This document shows positions 25,678 through 37,100 of a stretch of 64,000 nucleotides of DNA, piece after piece. The position numbers and the translations under genes are program-made. Positions within the stretch are counted from its first letter, which is position 1, and each line of letters opens with the position of its first letter. The DNA is from Tropicimonas sp. IMCC34043 (lineage in GTDB: Bacteria; Pseudomonadota; Alphaproteobacteria; Rhodobacterales; Rhodobacteraceae): positions 1 to 64,000 of the forward strand of contig NZ_QMEK01000002.1 of the NCBI RefSeq assembly GCF_003390845.1, in the 5' to 3' direction. Under the pieces are notes generated by a model that was not told the origin of the DNA, made no database searches, and saw only the letters and a program-made list of their open reading frames with translations.

Positions 25678-28314
25678 ATGGTTCTGAACGCCACTGGCGA
25701 ACTCTGGTGCGAGGACGAGCGGCGCGGCGCGGTGCTGCTCGACCCCGCGCATCCTCTGAACGGGCTCGATTTCGTCGAATATTTCCGTGACGAGGCCGCG
25801 CCCGCCGGCCGCCAGTTCCGGCTGGAGGCGACGTTCCTGAAACCGCCGCCACCGCTGCTGGCCGGCGACGCGCAGATCCTTGGCGGGGTGCGGATCGTCG
25901 GACTGCGGGTGCTGTCGGTCGAACCCGATCCGGGCGATCCGCTGCGGCTGCGGGTCTTTGCCGACCGCGAGGGCGATTTCTCGACCTATGTTCTGGCCTT
26001 CGACCATCCGGGGCTCGACCCCGAACGCTCGCAGGCGCGCTTTGGCTTCAAGGCCGGCTGCCCGACCGAATTCGACTGCCGGGTGCCCGCGAACTGTCCG
26101 CCCGATCTGTTCGATGAACCCGACCTCGATTATCTGGCCAAGGATTATCAAAGCTTCCGGCGGCTGTTCCTCGACCTCGTCGCGCAGCGCAATCCCGACT
26201 GGAAGGAGCGGCTGCCGGCCGACTTCTCGATCGCGCTGGTCGAGATGCTGGCCTATGTCGGCGATTACCTGTCCTATCTGCAGGATGCGGGCCCCGCGAC
26301 CGAGAGCTTTTTCGAGACCTGTTTGCACCGGATCTCGATGCAGCGGCACACGCGGCTGATCGACTATCCGATGCACGACGGGCGAAACGCGGCCTGTTTC
26401 GTGCAGTTCGACCTGACCCCGGCGCCTGACCCGGCGCCGCGGGTGGTGCCGGCGGGCGCCAGGCTGGTGACGCGGATCGCAACCCCCCTGATCGGGATGA
26501 CCCAGCCACCGGGGGTGGTGCTGCCCGCGACCGCCGATTTCGACACGGATCCGGCGCTCGAAGGCGCGACGGTGTTCGAAACCACGGCGTTGATCCGCAC
26601 CGACGCTGCGCACAACCTGCTCTATGTCCACACCTTCGGCGATACCGATTGCTGCCTTGGCACCGGCACGCGGCAGGCCTGGCTCTACGGGATTGACGGC
26701 GATCAGATCTATCGCCCTGCCTTCGCGGATGGCGACTATCTGCTGCTGGAAGAGGTGCAAAGCCCGGTCACCGGCGCCGCGGCCGATGCCGATCCGACCC
26801 GGCGGGCGGTGGTGCGGATCGCGGGCGACCCGCTCGACACCACCGATCCCGTCTTTACCGATACGCTGACCCTGGGGGAGCTGACCGCACGGCAGAACCC
26901 GGCCGCCGAGGCGCCGATGCCGCTGCAGCGCGTCACCTGGCGGGTCGAGGATGCGCTGACCCGGCCCTTCTGTGTCTCGAACGAGACCGCCGAGGCCGGG
27001 CTGATCCGCAATGTCACCATCCTTCGCGGCAACGTCGCCCCGGCCGATCACGGCCGCACCCTGCGCCGCGAGGGGCTGACGATTGCCCCCGGCACCGGGC
27101 GCTGGCCGCTCGCCACGACCGACTTGCCCGATGCGGGGCTGACCCGCCATGCCGGCCCCTTCGACCCGCAGCTTTCGGCCGACGGGCGCCCGGTCGACGG
27201 GCGCCACGACCTGGACGCGCCGCCGCGTGCGGCAGCACCCGCCGTCTACCTGCGCACCGTCCAGACCGGCGGCGCGCGCCGGTTCTGGACCCCGGTGCCG
27301 CATCTGGGCGACAGCGGCGCCTATGACCGCCACTTCGTCGCCGAGACCGACGAGGCGGGCGAGACCACCCTGCGGTTCGGCGACGACACCCATGGGCGGG
27401 CGCCACGCAACATCGCCTCGGTCACCGCCTTCTACCGCGTTGGCGGGGGACGGGCGGGCAACCTTTCGTCCGGCGCGCTGGTCCATGCCGTGGCCCCCGA
27501 TCTGGGGTTTTGGGCCGATCCCGGCGCCGCGGTGGGGCCGGTCTCGCTCGACCCCGGCGATCCGACCGCCAACGTCGTCTTTGCCGAGATCGCGCAGGTC
27601 CGCCAACCGCTGCCCGCCCGCGGCGGAACCGACCCCGAGACCATCGCCGCGGCGCGCGCACTGGCCCCCGAGGAGGTGCAGGCGATCCAGTTCCGCGCCG
27701 TCACCGCCGCCGACTGGCAAGAGATGGCGCTGCGCCACCCGGGCGTCGCCGCCGCCAAGGCGCGGATCCGCTGGATCGGAAGCTGGCATTGCGTCTTCGT
27801 CGCGATCCACCCGAGGGACACCGGCAACCTCGTCCGCCTGCCCGGCGGCGGGGTGCGCCTGTCGGACGAGTTCGCCGCCCGGATGCGCTCGCATCTGACA
27901 AGGTTCAAGCTGGCCGGGACCGACCTGACGGTCCGGGCGGCGCAATATGTCCCGCTCGAGATCGACATCAAGGTCTGCGTCTGCCGCGGGCATTACCGGG
28001 GTCAGGTGCTGAAGGCCGTCGCCGACGCGCTGTCGAACCGGATCCTGCCCGGCGGCGACCACGGCTTCTTCCACCTTCCCGACCTCGATTTCGGCGAGGA
28101 TATCTATCTTTCCCGTCTCTATGCCGCGCTCGAGGCCGTCGAGGGCGTGACCTCGGCCGAGGTCACGTTGTTCAAACGCTACTGGGAGGTGGCGGGCGAC
28201 GAGCTGGCGCGCGGCCGGATCGCGCTGGGAGAATTCGAGATCGCCCGGCTCGACAACGACCCGAACTTTCCCGAAAACGGCGTTCTGCGCCTGACCGCGA
28301 TGGGAGGCGTCTGA
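25678..28314 (+). CDS. Putative baseplate assembly protein (gpJ/gp6-like)
   Basis: 878 residues. The middle and C-terminal parts match the gpJ/gp6 wedge family: DLDYLAKDYQSFRRLFLDLVAQRNPDW, then VEMLAYVGDYLSYLQDA, TLRFGDDTHGRAP, TAADWQEMALRHPGVAAAKARI, YVPLEIDIKVCVC and LEAVEGVTSAEVTLFKRYWEV. The first about 120 residues form an extra domain. It builds the wedge ring around the hub together with gp25 and the next two products. A 3-bp gap separates it from the next gene. Confidence 0.92.
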   Translation: MVLNATGELWCEDERRGAVLLDPAHPLNGLDFVEYFRDEAAPAGRQFRLEATFLKPPPPLLAGDAQILGGVRIVGLRVLSVEPDPGDPLRLRVFADREGDFSTYVLAFDHPGLDPERSQARFGFKAGCPTEFDCRVPANCPPDLFDEPDLDYLAKDYQSFRRLFLDLVAQRNPDWKERLPADFSIALVEMLAYVGDYLSYLQDAGPATESFFETCLHRISMQRHTRLIDYPMHDGRNAACFVQFDLTPAPDPAPRVVPAGARLVTRIATPLIGMTQPPGVVLPATADFDTDPALEGATVFETTALIRTDAAHNLLYVHTFGDTDCCLGTGTRQAWLYGIDGDQIYRPAFADGDYLLLEEVQSPVTGAAADADPTRRAVVRIAGDPLDTTDPVFTDTLTLGELTARQNPAAEAPMPLQRVTWRVEDALTRPFCVSNETAEAGLIRNVTILRGNVAPADHGRTLRREGLTIAPGTGRWPLATTDLPDAGLTRHAGPFDPQLSADGRPVDGRHDLDAPPRAAAPAVYLRTVQTGGARRFWTPVPHLGDSGAYDRHFVAETDEAGETTLRFGDDTHGRAPRNIASVTAFYRVGGGRAGNLSSGALVHAVAPDLGFWADPGAAVGPVSLDPGDPTANVVFAEIAQVRQPLPARGGTDPETIAAARALAPEEVQAIQFRAVTAADWQEMALRHPGVAAAKARIRWIGSWHCVFVAIHPRDTGNLVRLPGGGVRLSDEFAARMRSHLTRFKLAGTDLTVRAAQYVPLEIDIKVCVCRGHYRGQVLKAVADALSNRILPGGDHGFFHLPDLDFGEDIYLSRLYAALEAVEGVTSAEVTLFKRYWEVAGDELARGRIALGEFEIARLDNDPNFPENGVLRLTAMGGV

Positions 28315-28317
28315 GCC

Positions 28318-31300
28318 ATGGCCGATCCCCGTTTCTGTGCCTGCTGCACCGGTCCAGTGATCCCGGCGCCCGCGGTCATCTTCAACCGCCCCGGCCTGTC
28401 GCAGATCGCCTATCGCATCGGCAGTTTCGCGACCTTCCGTCAGGCGATGCTGCAACAGATCCACCGTTCCCCCGAACTGATCGGCTTCCTGACCCGGGAA
28501 AGCGACGATCATGGCGTGACGCTGATCGAATTGTGCGCGGCCCTCGGCGATGTGCTGAGCTTTTACAACGAACGGATCGCCAACGAGCTTTACCTCGGGC
28601 AGGCGCTGCACAAGGCGTCGGTCGAACAGCTTGTGGCGCTGCTCGGGTATGTGCCGCGGCCGTCGCTGTCGGCAACCGGGCTGCTGGCGTTCGAGATCGA
28701 GGACGGCAAGGCGACGCGGCTCTGGCGCGGACTGAAGGTGATGAGCGTGCCGGGCCCGGACGAGACCGCGCAGGTCTTCGAGACGCTGGAGGAGATCCGC
28801 GGCACAGGTCGGCTCAACGCGGCGCCTGCGTTCGGGCTGACCCGCGCCGTGAACGCGCTGGCCGGCAACAGCCGCCGCGCGCCGGTCGTGGCCGATCCAA
28901 ACCTCAAATCCGGCGCCCGGATCGTGATCTTCGGCCGCGATGTGACCGAGGAGAAGACGCTCGGGCCGGTCGAGACCAACGCGGGCGGCACCTATCTGAG
29001 CTGGACACCGGCGGTGCAGGCGACGAATTTCCATCCCCGCTTTGTCCGCGCCGTCCCGGTCGCGCGGCGGCTGAACTTCTTCGGTCACACAGCGCCGAGC
29101 CACGAAAACGTCTATCGCACCGACCCGACGATTGCGCCGCAGAACCGCTGGACCAGCCAGCCGGTCGCCGGAAACTTCGCCGCCGGCACGGTCGATTATC
29201 CGCTGTCGGGCAGGATCGAGGACCTCGACACCGGGGCGCATCTGTTGCTTGACGCTGGCGCAGGCGTCGTGCCGCGGCTGCAGACCGCACGGGTTGTCGC
29301 GACATCGACGGCGCAGGCGGTGATTGGCCAGACCGCCGAGACCGTGACCCACGTCAGGGTGCGCCAGACCATCACCGGGCGCCCGACCCTGGCGGTCGTC
29401 GGCCTGTCGACCGTCGTCCTTGCCCGCAATGGCGGCGGCCACCCCGTGTGGCTGGGCGACATCGCCGCGCCGCAGCCGCTGGCCCCGGTGCATGCCACGC
29501 CGTTCTTCGCCGCCTCGGATATCGCGACGGCCGAGGTCGGCACGACATTCCACCTGTATCTGCGAGATGCCGCGACGCGGCTGCGCAAGGCGGTCTGGAG
29601 CGGTGGCGGCTGGTCCGCCTGGGCCGATTTCGGCGGGTTGATCGACGGCGCGCCCGTGCCGGTCGTTCTGCCCGGCGGTCAGGTGCGGGTCTTCGTGCGC
29701 GGTGCGGACCTGCGGCTCTGGATGTTCGACACCACGGGCGGACCTGTGGCGCCGGCCGATCTGGGCGGGGTGCTGATGTCGGCCCCGACAGCCGTCGCCC
29801 CCGGCGGCGGCAGTCTTGCAGTCTTCGTCCGCGGGCTCGACGACGCGCTGTGGATGCGCGGCTTCGACGGCGCCGTTTGGCAGGATTGGGAGCGGATCGG
29901 CGGGCGCATCGACGGCACCCCCGCCGCCGTGACCAGCGGCGGTGGCCGGATCGACGTTTTTGCCCGAGACCGCGACGGCGGGCTGGTGCTGTTCCGCCGC
30001 ACCGGGGCGGGATGGCAGGCCCCGCGCAACCTTGGCGGCGATGTGGCGGGCGATCCCTCGGCCACCGCCGGGGCGCCGGACTGGACGGCGGTCAGCGTGC
30101 GCACCTCGCAGGACCGGCTTGCCTGGCTGTGGCGCATCGGCGAAACCGTCAGCCCCTGGGCCGATGTCGGCGGCGCCATCGCCAGCGACCCCTCGATGGC
30201 CTCGGGGCCCTTCGTGGTCGCTGCCGCGGCGCGCCATCAGGACGGCAGCATCGCGACCCGCGTGCTGTTCCCGCCAATGCCCGACTGGGTCCGGCACGGC
30301 GATGGTTTCAGCGCGATCCCTGACCGGCGCGAGGCCCGCCTGTTCGAGATCGGCGATGACATCGATTTTCGCAGCTTCGACTATCCCCCGGCGACCGAGG
30401 GCGGCTTCCTGACCCTGCCGTTGCGAAACGGCGAGGCGGCGGACGACCCCGAGGGACTTGGCGCACTGAAACCCGGACGCAAGCTGCTGATCTCCGGCAG
30501 GGGCCTGTTGCACCGGGCCGAGGTGACAGCCACCCTGCCGGTTGCGGCCGTTCCAGGGGGCCCGGTCGATCACCTGAACCTTGCCGTCACGCCGCCCTTG
30601 CCGCGCACCGCGGGTCCGCTGACGGTGCAGGGCAATATCGCTGACGCAAGTCACGGCGAGACCCAGCGCGAAGAGGCAATCGGCAACGGCGATGCCGGCC
30701 GCGCCTGGCAGGTCTTTGCCGTGCCGCCGGGCGAGATCAGCCATCTGCCCCTGCCCACCAGCACACGGCCGCAACCGCAGGTCGAACTGCGGGTCGATGG
30801 CGTTCTATGGAAGGAGGTGGCAAGCCTATACGGCCGCAGCAGCAAGGACCGCGCCTATACCCTGAGCCTGCCCGACGATGCCAATCCGGCCGTTCGCGGC
30901 GGCGACGGGGCGCGGGCGGGCGCGCGGTTTCCGACCGGCGCGCTGAACCTGCGGCTGACCCGGCGGCTCGGGGCCGGACCCGCGGGCAACCTGCGTGCAG
31001 GCCAGCTTTCGATCCCGCTGGAAAAGCCCGTCGGCATGAAGACGGTCGCCAACCCCTTTGCCACCAGCGGCGGGGCGGCGGGCGAAATCGCGGACGATGC
31101 CCGCAGGGCTGCGCCAAACCGGGTCCGGACCTTCGGCCGCATCGTCTCGCTGCAGGATTTCGCGGCGCTTGCCACCGCCTCGGGGCTGGCGGCGCGCGCC
31201 CATGTCACCTGGGTCTGGAACCGGATGGAGCGGACCGCCCATCTGACCGTTGCAGGCCCCGGCGGCGCACCGATCCCGGCCGAGACGCTGCGGCTGATCC

Positions 31301-31806
31301 ATGCCCAGCTCGGTGCCAGCCGCGACCCGAACCGGCCGCTGATGATCGCCGGGATGGTGCGGGTGCCAATCGTGATTGCGGCGGCACTGCTGCGCGATCC
31401 GGCCTGGCGGGCCGAGGACGTGATGGCGGGCGGGCGCGCAGCACTCGAGGCGGCCTTTGGCTTTGACACCCGCGGGATCGGTGCGGCGGTCCACCTTTCG
31501 GACATCTTCGCGATATTGCAGGGGGTGGCGGGGGTGCGGGCCGTCGACGTGAACCTGCTGCATCTGAAGGACCACGCCGATCTGACCGCAGCCGAGCGCA
31601 GCCTGCGGTCGGTGACCAGCGACCCGGTTCAGCCGCATATCCGGCTGTTTGCCGCGCGCCCGCTGCCCGCGACCCCGTCCGAGATCGACCGCTATCAGGC
31701 CCGCGCCTATCTGCCCGGACCCGTGCCTGCCGTTCTGCCCGCCGAACAGGCCTTCATCGAGGATCCGGCAGGCGACATTTCCCTGACCGTGGTGGAGGAG
31801 CTCTGA
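28318..31806 (+). CDS. Large baseplate assembly protein with inserted lectin-like beta-propeller
   Basis: 1162 residues. Flanks are gpJ/gp6-like: N-terminal TFRQAMLQQIHRSPELIGFL and ALGDVLSFYNERIANELYL, C-terminal RTFGRIVSLQDFAALATASGLAARAHV and ILQGVAGVRAVDVNLLHLK. Between them, residues about 409-645 contain five or six repeats of about 45 residues. Each has the pattern V-F-V-R-G-x-D-x-x-L-W, then an aromatic W-x-x-W, then L-G-G-x-(I/V/L)-x-x-x-P, as in fungal and PLL-type sugar-binding propellers. The insert may face outward and bind glycans; that is inference. Confidence 0.85.
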   Translation: MADPRFCACCTGPVIPAPAVIFNRPGLSQIAYRIGSFATFRQAMLQQIHRSPELIGFLTRESDDHGVTLIELCAALGDVLSFYNERIANELYLGQALHKASVEQLVALLGYVPRPSLSATGLLAFEIEDGKATRLWRGLKVMSVPGPDETAQVFETLEEIRGTGRLNAAPAFGLTRAVNALAGNSRRAPVVADPNLKSGARIVIFGRDVTEEKTLGPVETNAGGTYLSWTPAVQATNFHPRFVRAVPVARRLNFFGHTAPSHENVYRTDPTIAPQNRWTSQPVAGNFAAGTVDYPLSGRIEDLDTGAHLLLDAGAGVVPRLQTARVVATSTAQAVIGQTAETVTHVRVRQTITGRPTLAVVGLSTVVLARNGGGHPVWLGDIAAPQPLAPVHATPFFAASDIATAEVGTTFHLYLRDAATRLRKAVWSGGGWSAWADFGGLIDGAPVPVVLPGGQVRVFVRGADLRLWMFDTTGGPVAPADLGGVLMSAPTAVAPGGGSLAVFVRGLDDALWMRGFDGAVWQDWERIGGRIDGTPAAVTSGGGRIDVFARDRDGGLVLFRRTGAGWQAPRNLGGDVAGDPSATAGAPDWTAVSVRTSQDRLAWLWRIGETVSPWADVGGAIASDPSMASGPFVVAAAARHQDGSIATRVLFPPMPDWVRHGDGFSAIPDRREARLFEIGDDIDFRSFDYPPATEGGFLTLPLRNGEAADDPEGLGALKPGRKLLISGRGLLHRAEVTATLPVAAVPGGPVDHLNLAVTPPLPRTAGPLTVQGNIADASHGETQREEAIGNGDAGRAWQVFAVPPGEISHLPLPTSTRPQPQVELRVDGVLWKEVASLYGRSSKDRAYTLSLPDDANPAVRGGDGARAGARFPTGALNLRLTRRLGAGPAGNLRAGQLSIPLEKPVGMKTVANPFATSGGAAGEIADDARRAAPNRVRTFGRIVSLQDFAALATASGLAARAHVTWVWNRMERTAHLTVAGPGGAPIPAETLRLIHAQLGASRDPNRPLMIAGMVRVPIVIAAALLRDPAWRAEDVMAGGRAALEAAFGFDTRGIGAAVHLSDIFAILQGVAGVRAVDVNLLHLKDHADLTAAERSLRSVTSDPVQPHIRLFAARPLPATPSEIDRYQARAYLPGPVPAVLPAEQAFIEDPAGDISLTVVEEL

Positions 31807-31807
31807 G

Positions 31808-34087
31808 ATGGCAGCCTATACCAGCCAGACCGAAGACAAGCTCTTCAACCTGCTGCCCGCGGTCCTTCGCGAACGCGACGCCGAGGCGGGATTTCCGCTG
31901 CGCGCGCTGCTCTCGATCATGGAAGGCCAGGTCGATGCGCTCGAGGCCGATATCGAACAGCTTGGCCGCAACGCCTTTGTCGAGACCTGCGAGCCCTGGG
32001 CGATCCCCTATATCGGCGCGCTGGTCGGCACCACGCCGCTGTCGAGCGATGCCCGCGTGCAGGATGCCGCGACCGCCGAGGCGCTGTTTGCCGACCTCGA
32101 AGGCCCGTCCTTCGTCCCGCCCGTGGGCCTGCGCAGCCGCACCGACACGCTGAAGACGGTCTATTACCGCCGCCGCAAAAGCACCCTGCCGATGCTCGAG
32201 GAACTGGCGCGCGACGTGACCGGCTGGGCCGCCCATGCGGTCGAGTTCTTCGAACGGCTGGTCTGGGCGCAATGGGTGCGCAACCGGCTGCGGATGCAGG
32301 CGCTGGCCACCCCCGACCTGCGGTCGGTCGAGCGGATGGACCGGATCGACGGGCCGTTCGACCAGACCTGCCGCACGATCGACGTGCGCCCGCCGTCGCA
32401 GTTCGAGGGGTGGGAGAACATCCCTAACATCGGCTTCTTCCTGTGGCGGCTGCGGGCGCTGGAACTGCCGCAGATCACGGCACGCCGGGTGGCGGGGCCG
32501 GCCGACTTCCGGTTCCATGCCTCGGTTCTCGGCAATGACGCGCCGATGTTCTCGCGGCTGCGGCGCGAGGGCGACGAGACCGGCCTTGCGACCGAGCTGC
32601 ATGTACCGCAACCGATCCGGCCCGCGCGGTTCTTTCAGGACCTGACCGACTATTTCGCGCGGCCTCTGCCGCGCCCCGGGCTGACCGCCTTCTATGGCGC
32701 CCCCGCCGGCATGGGCGGGTTGCCGCCGCACCCCGAGGCGAGCTTCTTCATCGCGGTCGATGGCGCCGCGGTGCCGCCCGACGACATCCGCTGCCGCAGG
32801 CTCGACCCCTGGGCGCAGCCTGGCCCGAACGAGGTCGCCATCGACATCGCGCGCGGCCGGATCGCGCTTGGCGACAACCGGGTGCCTGCGGGTGCGGTCG
32901 AGGTCTGGTATCACATGGGCTGGCCGGGCGAGCTTGGCTCTGGCAGCTATCAGCGCACGGCGTGGCTGATGGCGGACACGGTCGTGGCCGACCGGCTGTT
33001 CGTCGACGCAACCGGCGACCCGGGCACCCATCCGACGCTCGCGGCGGCGCTGGCGCAATGGGTCGCCGACGGGCGGCGCAACGCGATCATCCGGATCCGC
33101 GACAACCGGACCTATGCCGATGCGATCACGCTCAACATCGACGGCGCCGCGGGGCGGTTTCTGGCAATCGAGGCCGAAGACGGGTTCCGCCCGCATCTGC
33201 GGCCCGACCAGCCGATCCGCATTCAGGGGGCAAACCCCGATTTCACCCTGACCCTCGGCGGGCTCCTGATCGAAAGCACCGTCGATATCCCGGGTTCGCT
33301 CGGCCGTCTCAGGCTGATCCATTCGACGCTGGTGCCGGGGGGCAGCATCGCCCTGCCCGACCCCGACGCACCGGCCCCGGCGCCCAGCCCGCCGCCGCCC
33401 TCGATCCGCGCCGCGGCACAACTGGCCGGCGCCCCCGCCAATACCGAGTTGCGGATCGAGATGGCGTTCTCGATCACCGGCCAGATCCGGGTGCCTGCGA
33501 CGGCCGAGGGGATATTCGCGCTCGACAGCATCATCGACGGCGGCGGCACGCCCGCAATCCGTGGCCTCGGCCCCGCCGCGGCCAGTCCCGGCCCGGCGCT
33601 GCATCTGGAACGCACCACCCTGCGCGGTGAGGTTTTGGCGCGGCAGATCGACATGGCGACCGAGGTGATCTTTGACGGCGTGGTCGAGGTCGAACGCCAG
33701 CAGACCGGCTGCATCCGGTTTTCCTATGTCGCGCCGGTCTCGCGCACGCCGCGACGCTATCGCTGCCAGCCGGGGTTGGCCGAGAGGGCCGAGATCGCGC
33801 GCGCCGAGGCCGCGTCGGGCCCGTTGAGCGCCGCCGAACGCGACGCGATCCGCGCCCGCGTCCGGGTGCAGATGCGGCCCGACTACACCTCCGAGGCCTA
33901 TGGCGATCCGGGCTATCTGCAGCTTGCGCTGACCGGACCCGCAGAGATCGCGCAGGGCGCCGAGGACGGATCGGAAATGGGGGCCTGGTGCCACCTGAAA
34001 CAGCCGCAGCGGGAAGCGAACCTGAGACGGAAACTGGAAGAATACCTGCCGTTCGGACTGGATCCGGGCATCATCTTTGTGACCTGA
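31808..34087 (+). CDS. Tail protein I-like baseplate/wedge protein
   Basis: 759 residues. The N-terminus (KLFNLLPAVLRERDAEAGFPLRALLSIMEGQVDALEADIEQL, then CEPWAIPYIGALVGTTPL and TVYYRRRKSTLPMLEELARDVTGW) matches phage tail protein I-like proteins of injection systems. The remainder is beta-rich (IRIRDNRTYADAITLNIDG, FTLTLGGLLIESTVDIPG), suggesting a short parallel helix. A Pro-rich linker (PDAPAPAPSPPPPS, near residue 520) breaks the chain, and a Cys-containing conserved end follows. It probably connects the wedges to the outer fibre or spike encoded next. Confidence 0.82.
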   Translation: MAAYTSQTEDKLFNLLPAVLRERDAEAGFPLRALLSIMEGQVDALEADIEQLGRNAFVETCEPWAIPYIGALVGTTPLSSDARVQDAATAEALFADLEGPSFVPPVGLRSRTDTLKTVYYRRRKSTLPMLEELARDVTGWAAHAVEFFERLVWAQWVRNRLRMQALATPDLRSVERMDRIDGPFDQTCRTIDVRPPSQFEGWENIPNIGFFLWRLRALELPQITARRVAGPADFRFHASVLGNDAPMFSRLRREGDETGLATELHVPQPIRPARFFQDLTDYFARPLPRPGLTAFYGAPAGMGGLPPHPEASFFIAVDGAAVPPDDIRCRRLDPWAQPGPNEVAIDIARGRIALGDNRVPAGAVEVWYHMGWPGELGSGSYQRTAWLMADTVVADRLFVDATGDPGTHPTLAAALAQWVADGRRNAIIRIRDNRTYADAITLNIDGAAGRFLAIEAEDGFRPHLRPDQPIRIQGANPDFTLTLGGLLIESTVDIPGSLGRLRLIHSTLVPGGSIALPDPDAPAPAPSPPPPSIRAAAQLAGAPANTELRIEMAFSITGQIRVPATAEGIFALDSIIDGGGTPAIRGLGPAAASPGPALHLERTTLRGEVLARQIDMATEVIFDGVVEVERQQTGCIRFSYVAPVSRTPRRYRCQPGLAERAEIARAEAASGPLSAAERDAIRARVRVQMRPDYTSEAYGDPGYLQLALTGPAEIAQGAEDGSEMGAWCHLKQPQREANLRRKLEEYLPFGLDPGIIFVT

Positions 34088-34115
34088 CCTCGGCAGGCGG
34101 AAAAGGGAGCGAGAC

Positions 34116-37100
34116 ATGAGCGGCGACTATTCGCGGATGACCCACGATGCGCTGAAGCGTTATTCGGCGCTGCTGCTCCAGCAAGGCCGCGTCCTGCTGG
34201 ATTCCGACTTCAACGAACTGGTCGACATCCTCCGGGAACGGGTCGACAAGCTGTCGCTCGACGCGATGGGCAACCCCGGCATCCCGTACCTGACCAACCC
34301 GGACGCCTTCCTGATCACGCTGGCCGGCGGTCCGACCGATCTGGTGGTCACACCGGGACGGATCTATGTCGACGGGCTGATGGCCGAGGTGTTCGAGGGC
34401 GAAAGCTTCAGCTATCTCGGTCAGCCGTTCCTGCCCGACCCGCCCCCCCTGCCCGCAGGCGACGCCGCGGTCTATCTGACGGTCTGGGAGGAGGAACTGA
34501 CCTGGGTCGAGGCGCCATCGCTGCTCGACCCCGCCCTTGGCGGCGTCGACACCACGACGCGGCGGCGCACCATCGTCCAGTTGTTCGCAGAGGAGGTCGA
34601 GGCGGCGCAATGCGGGATCGATGTCGGCCCGCCGCCCTCGGCCGGGCGGCTGACCACCCGGGCCGTCGCCCCGCCCGCCCCCGACGATCCCTGCATCCTG
34701 CCCCCCGTCTCGGGCTATCGCGGGCTTGAAAACCGGCTCTACCGGGTCGAGGTCCATGATGGCGGGCCGCTTGGCACCGCGCGGTTCAAGTGGTCGCGCG
34801 ACAACGGCTCGATCCAGGTGCCGGTCGAACGGCTGGCCGCCGCCGGGCCGCAAAGCCTGCTTGGCGTTCCGCGGATCGGCCGCGATCCGGTGATGCGGTT
34901 TTTCCCCGGCGACTGGGTGACCGTGACCGACGATCACCGCGAATGGATGGACGAACCGGGCGAGATGGCGCGCGTCGTCGATATCGACGAGGCCGATGGC
35001 ACGATCACGCTCGACCGCGACATCACCGGTCTTGGCCGGCCCTTCGGGGCCGATGCGGCGGCGCTGGCGTTGCGCCACACGCGGCTGCAGAAGTGGGACC
35101 AGTCGGCCGCGACCGATCCCACGATCGACGGCGACGGGCTGATTGCGACCGCCGCGGGACCCATTGCGCTCGACGGTGCCGGGATCGAGCTGAGCTTCTC
35201 GACCGATCCGGCGGGCGGCGCGTTCCGCCGGGGCGACTACTGGCTGTTCTGGGCCCGCACCGCGACCGCCAGCATCGAGGAGCTGACCGATGCCGCGCCG
35301 CGCGGGATCGTGCGCCACCATGTCCAGCTTGCCGCGGCCGTGGGCCTTGGCGGCGCCAACGCGGTGCTGACCGATTGCCGCCCCGGCCAGCCCGAGGCAG
35401 GTGAGAGCTGCTGCACCATGGTCGTGCATCCGGGCGAGAGCATCCAGGCCGCCATCGACGCGCTGCCGCCGCAGGGCGGCTGCGTCTGCCTCAAGGCCGG
35501 GGTGCACCCGGTGCCGGGCACGATCGATCTGAACCGTGCCAACGTGCATCTGCACGGCGAAAGCCCCGGCGCGATCCTGCAAGGCGCGGCCCCGCTCCTG
35601 TCGTTGGGAACCGCCGCCTCGGGGATACGGATCGAGATGGTCGAGTTCGTCGGCCGGGTCTCGGACGTCGCGGGGGGCGCAATCCTGATCGCAGGCGGCG
35701 CCGAGGATCTGGGCATAACGGACTGCCGCTTTTCGCCCTTCCCCGGCACCTTCGGGGGCATCGCCATGCTGCTGACCCGGGTCGATTATGCGCGGATCTC
35801 GGGCAATACCATCATCGACACGGACTTCGGCGTCGTCTTCAACGGGCTGTGCACCTTCCCGGTGATCGAGGACAATACGATGCTGTTTGGGATCGACGGG
35901 GACACCGTCGGCGCGGCGACCGGCATCTGGATTGCCGGCACATCCTCGGCCTGCCGGATCGAGGACAATGTGATCTTCGGCGCCTTCCAGGGCATCGTCA
36001 TCAACGACGCGCCGTTCGAGGCGCCCTATTCGGACGCCGCCAGCAGCAGTGTTTCCGACAACATTATCCTGGTCGGCACGCTGCAACGCGAGGGGACCGA
36101 CGCCGAGATCGGCATCGACGCGGCCGCCGATTTCACCCTTGTCACCGGCAACAACGTGTTCCTACTTGGGGCGCGCGGCATCGCGATCCGGGCGACCGGG
36201 TCGGGATCGATCGTCAGCCACAACATGATCGGCTCGGCCGGGCGCGAGCAGAGCGCCGGGATCGGCATCCAGATCGGCCATGCCGGCGAGGAGGACACAA
36301 AGCTCGTCGCCAACGGGAACGTAGTCAGCGAAAACCAGATCGCGGGCGAGCTGTCCGGCATCGCCGCCTTCGGCGCTTCGGCCACTGTCGTCAGCGGCAA
36401 TTCGATCCTCTGCCGCCCCGCATCCGCGACCATCGGCATCATCGCGGTCGAGGCGCCGCTGCTGCGGGTCGAACGCAACCGGATCGCCACGGCCGACGTG
36501 GGGATCCTTGGCTCGGACGGCCGGAACACGCTGATCGAGGGCAACGACATGATCGGCTGCCGGCTTGGCGCGGCCGTCATCTCGGATCTGCGGGCGAGCC
36601 TGCGCAACAACCGCGTCGGGGCGGCAACGCTCGGCGGGCTGTTCGGCGCGCAACTTCTGGGACGCACCGAGTTCAGCGGCAATCAGATCGTCGGCGCCGG
36701 CAGCGGCCTGCCGCTGGCCATCGGCATCGGCGCGCTGCTGGTGGTCGGAGAATGGCACGTCGCATCGAACGAGGTCACCGACACCGGCATCGACGAGGGC
36801 GGAGAGTTCGGCGGGCCGCGCGCCTTCGGCATCTTCGGGCTGCTGGTGCTGCAGGCCCGGATCGAAAGTAACCTCGTGACCTATTCGGATGTCTTCGGGC
36901 TCGATCCCGCGCGCGAGGATCGGGCGCTGTGGCTGCTGGGGATCGTCGAATACAGCGTCAACTTTGGCGAGTTCGAGTTCGTCTTCGGGTATCCGGCACA
37001 GATCCTCGGCAACAAGTTCGCCGGTGCCGGCGCCAGTGCGCTGGTGGAACTGGGCGCCTTCGATCTGACCGACACGCTGAGCATCCGCTATGAAGACGTG

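Noticed and set aside
25288-30774. Minus-strand open frame of over 1800 codons
   Set aside because: It lies antisense to well-supported baseplate genes; its translation is Arg/Gly/His/Pro-rich with no domain. GC-rich genes often leave such long antisense frames open.
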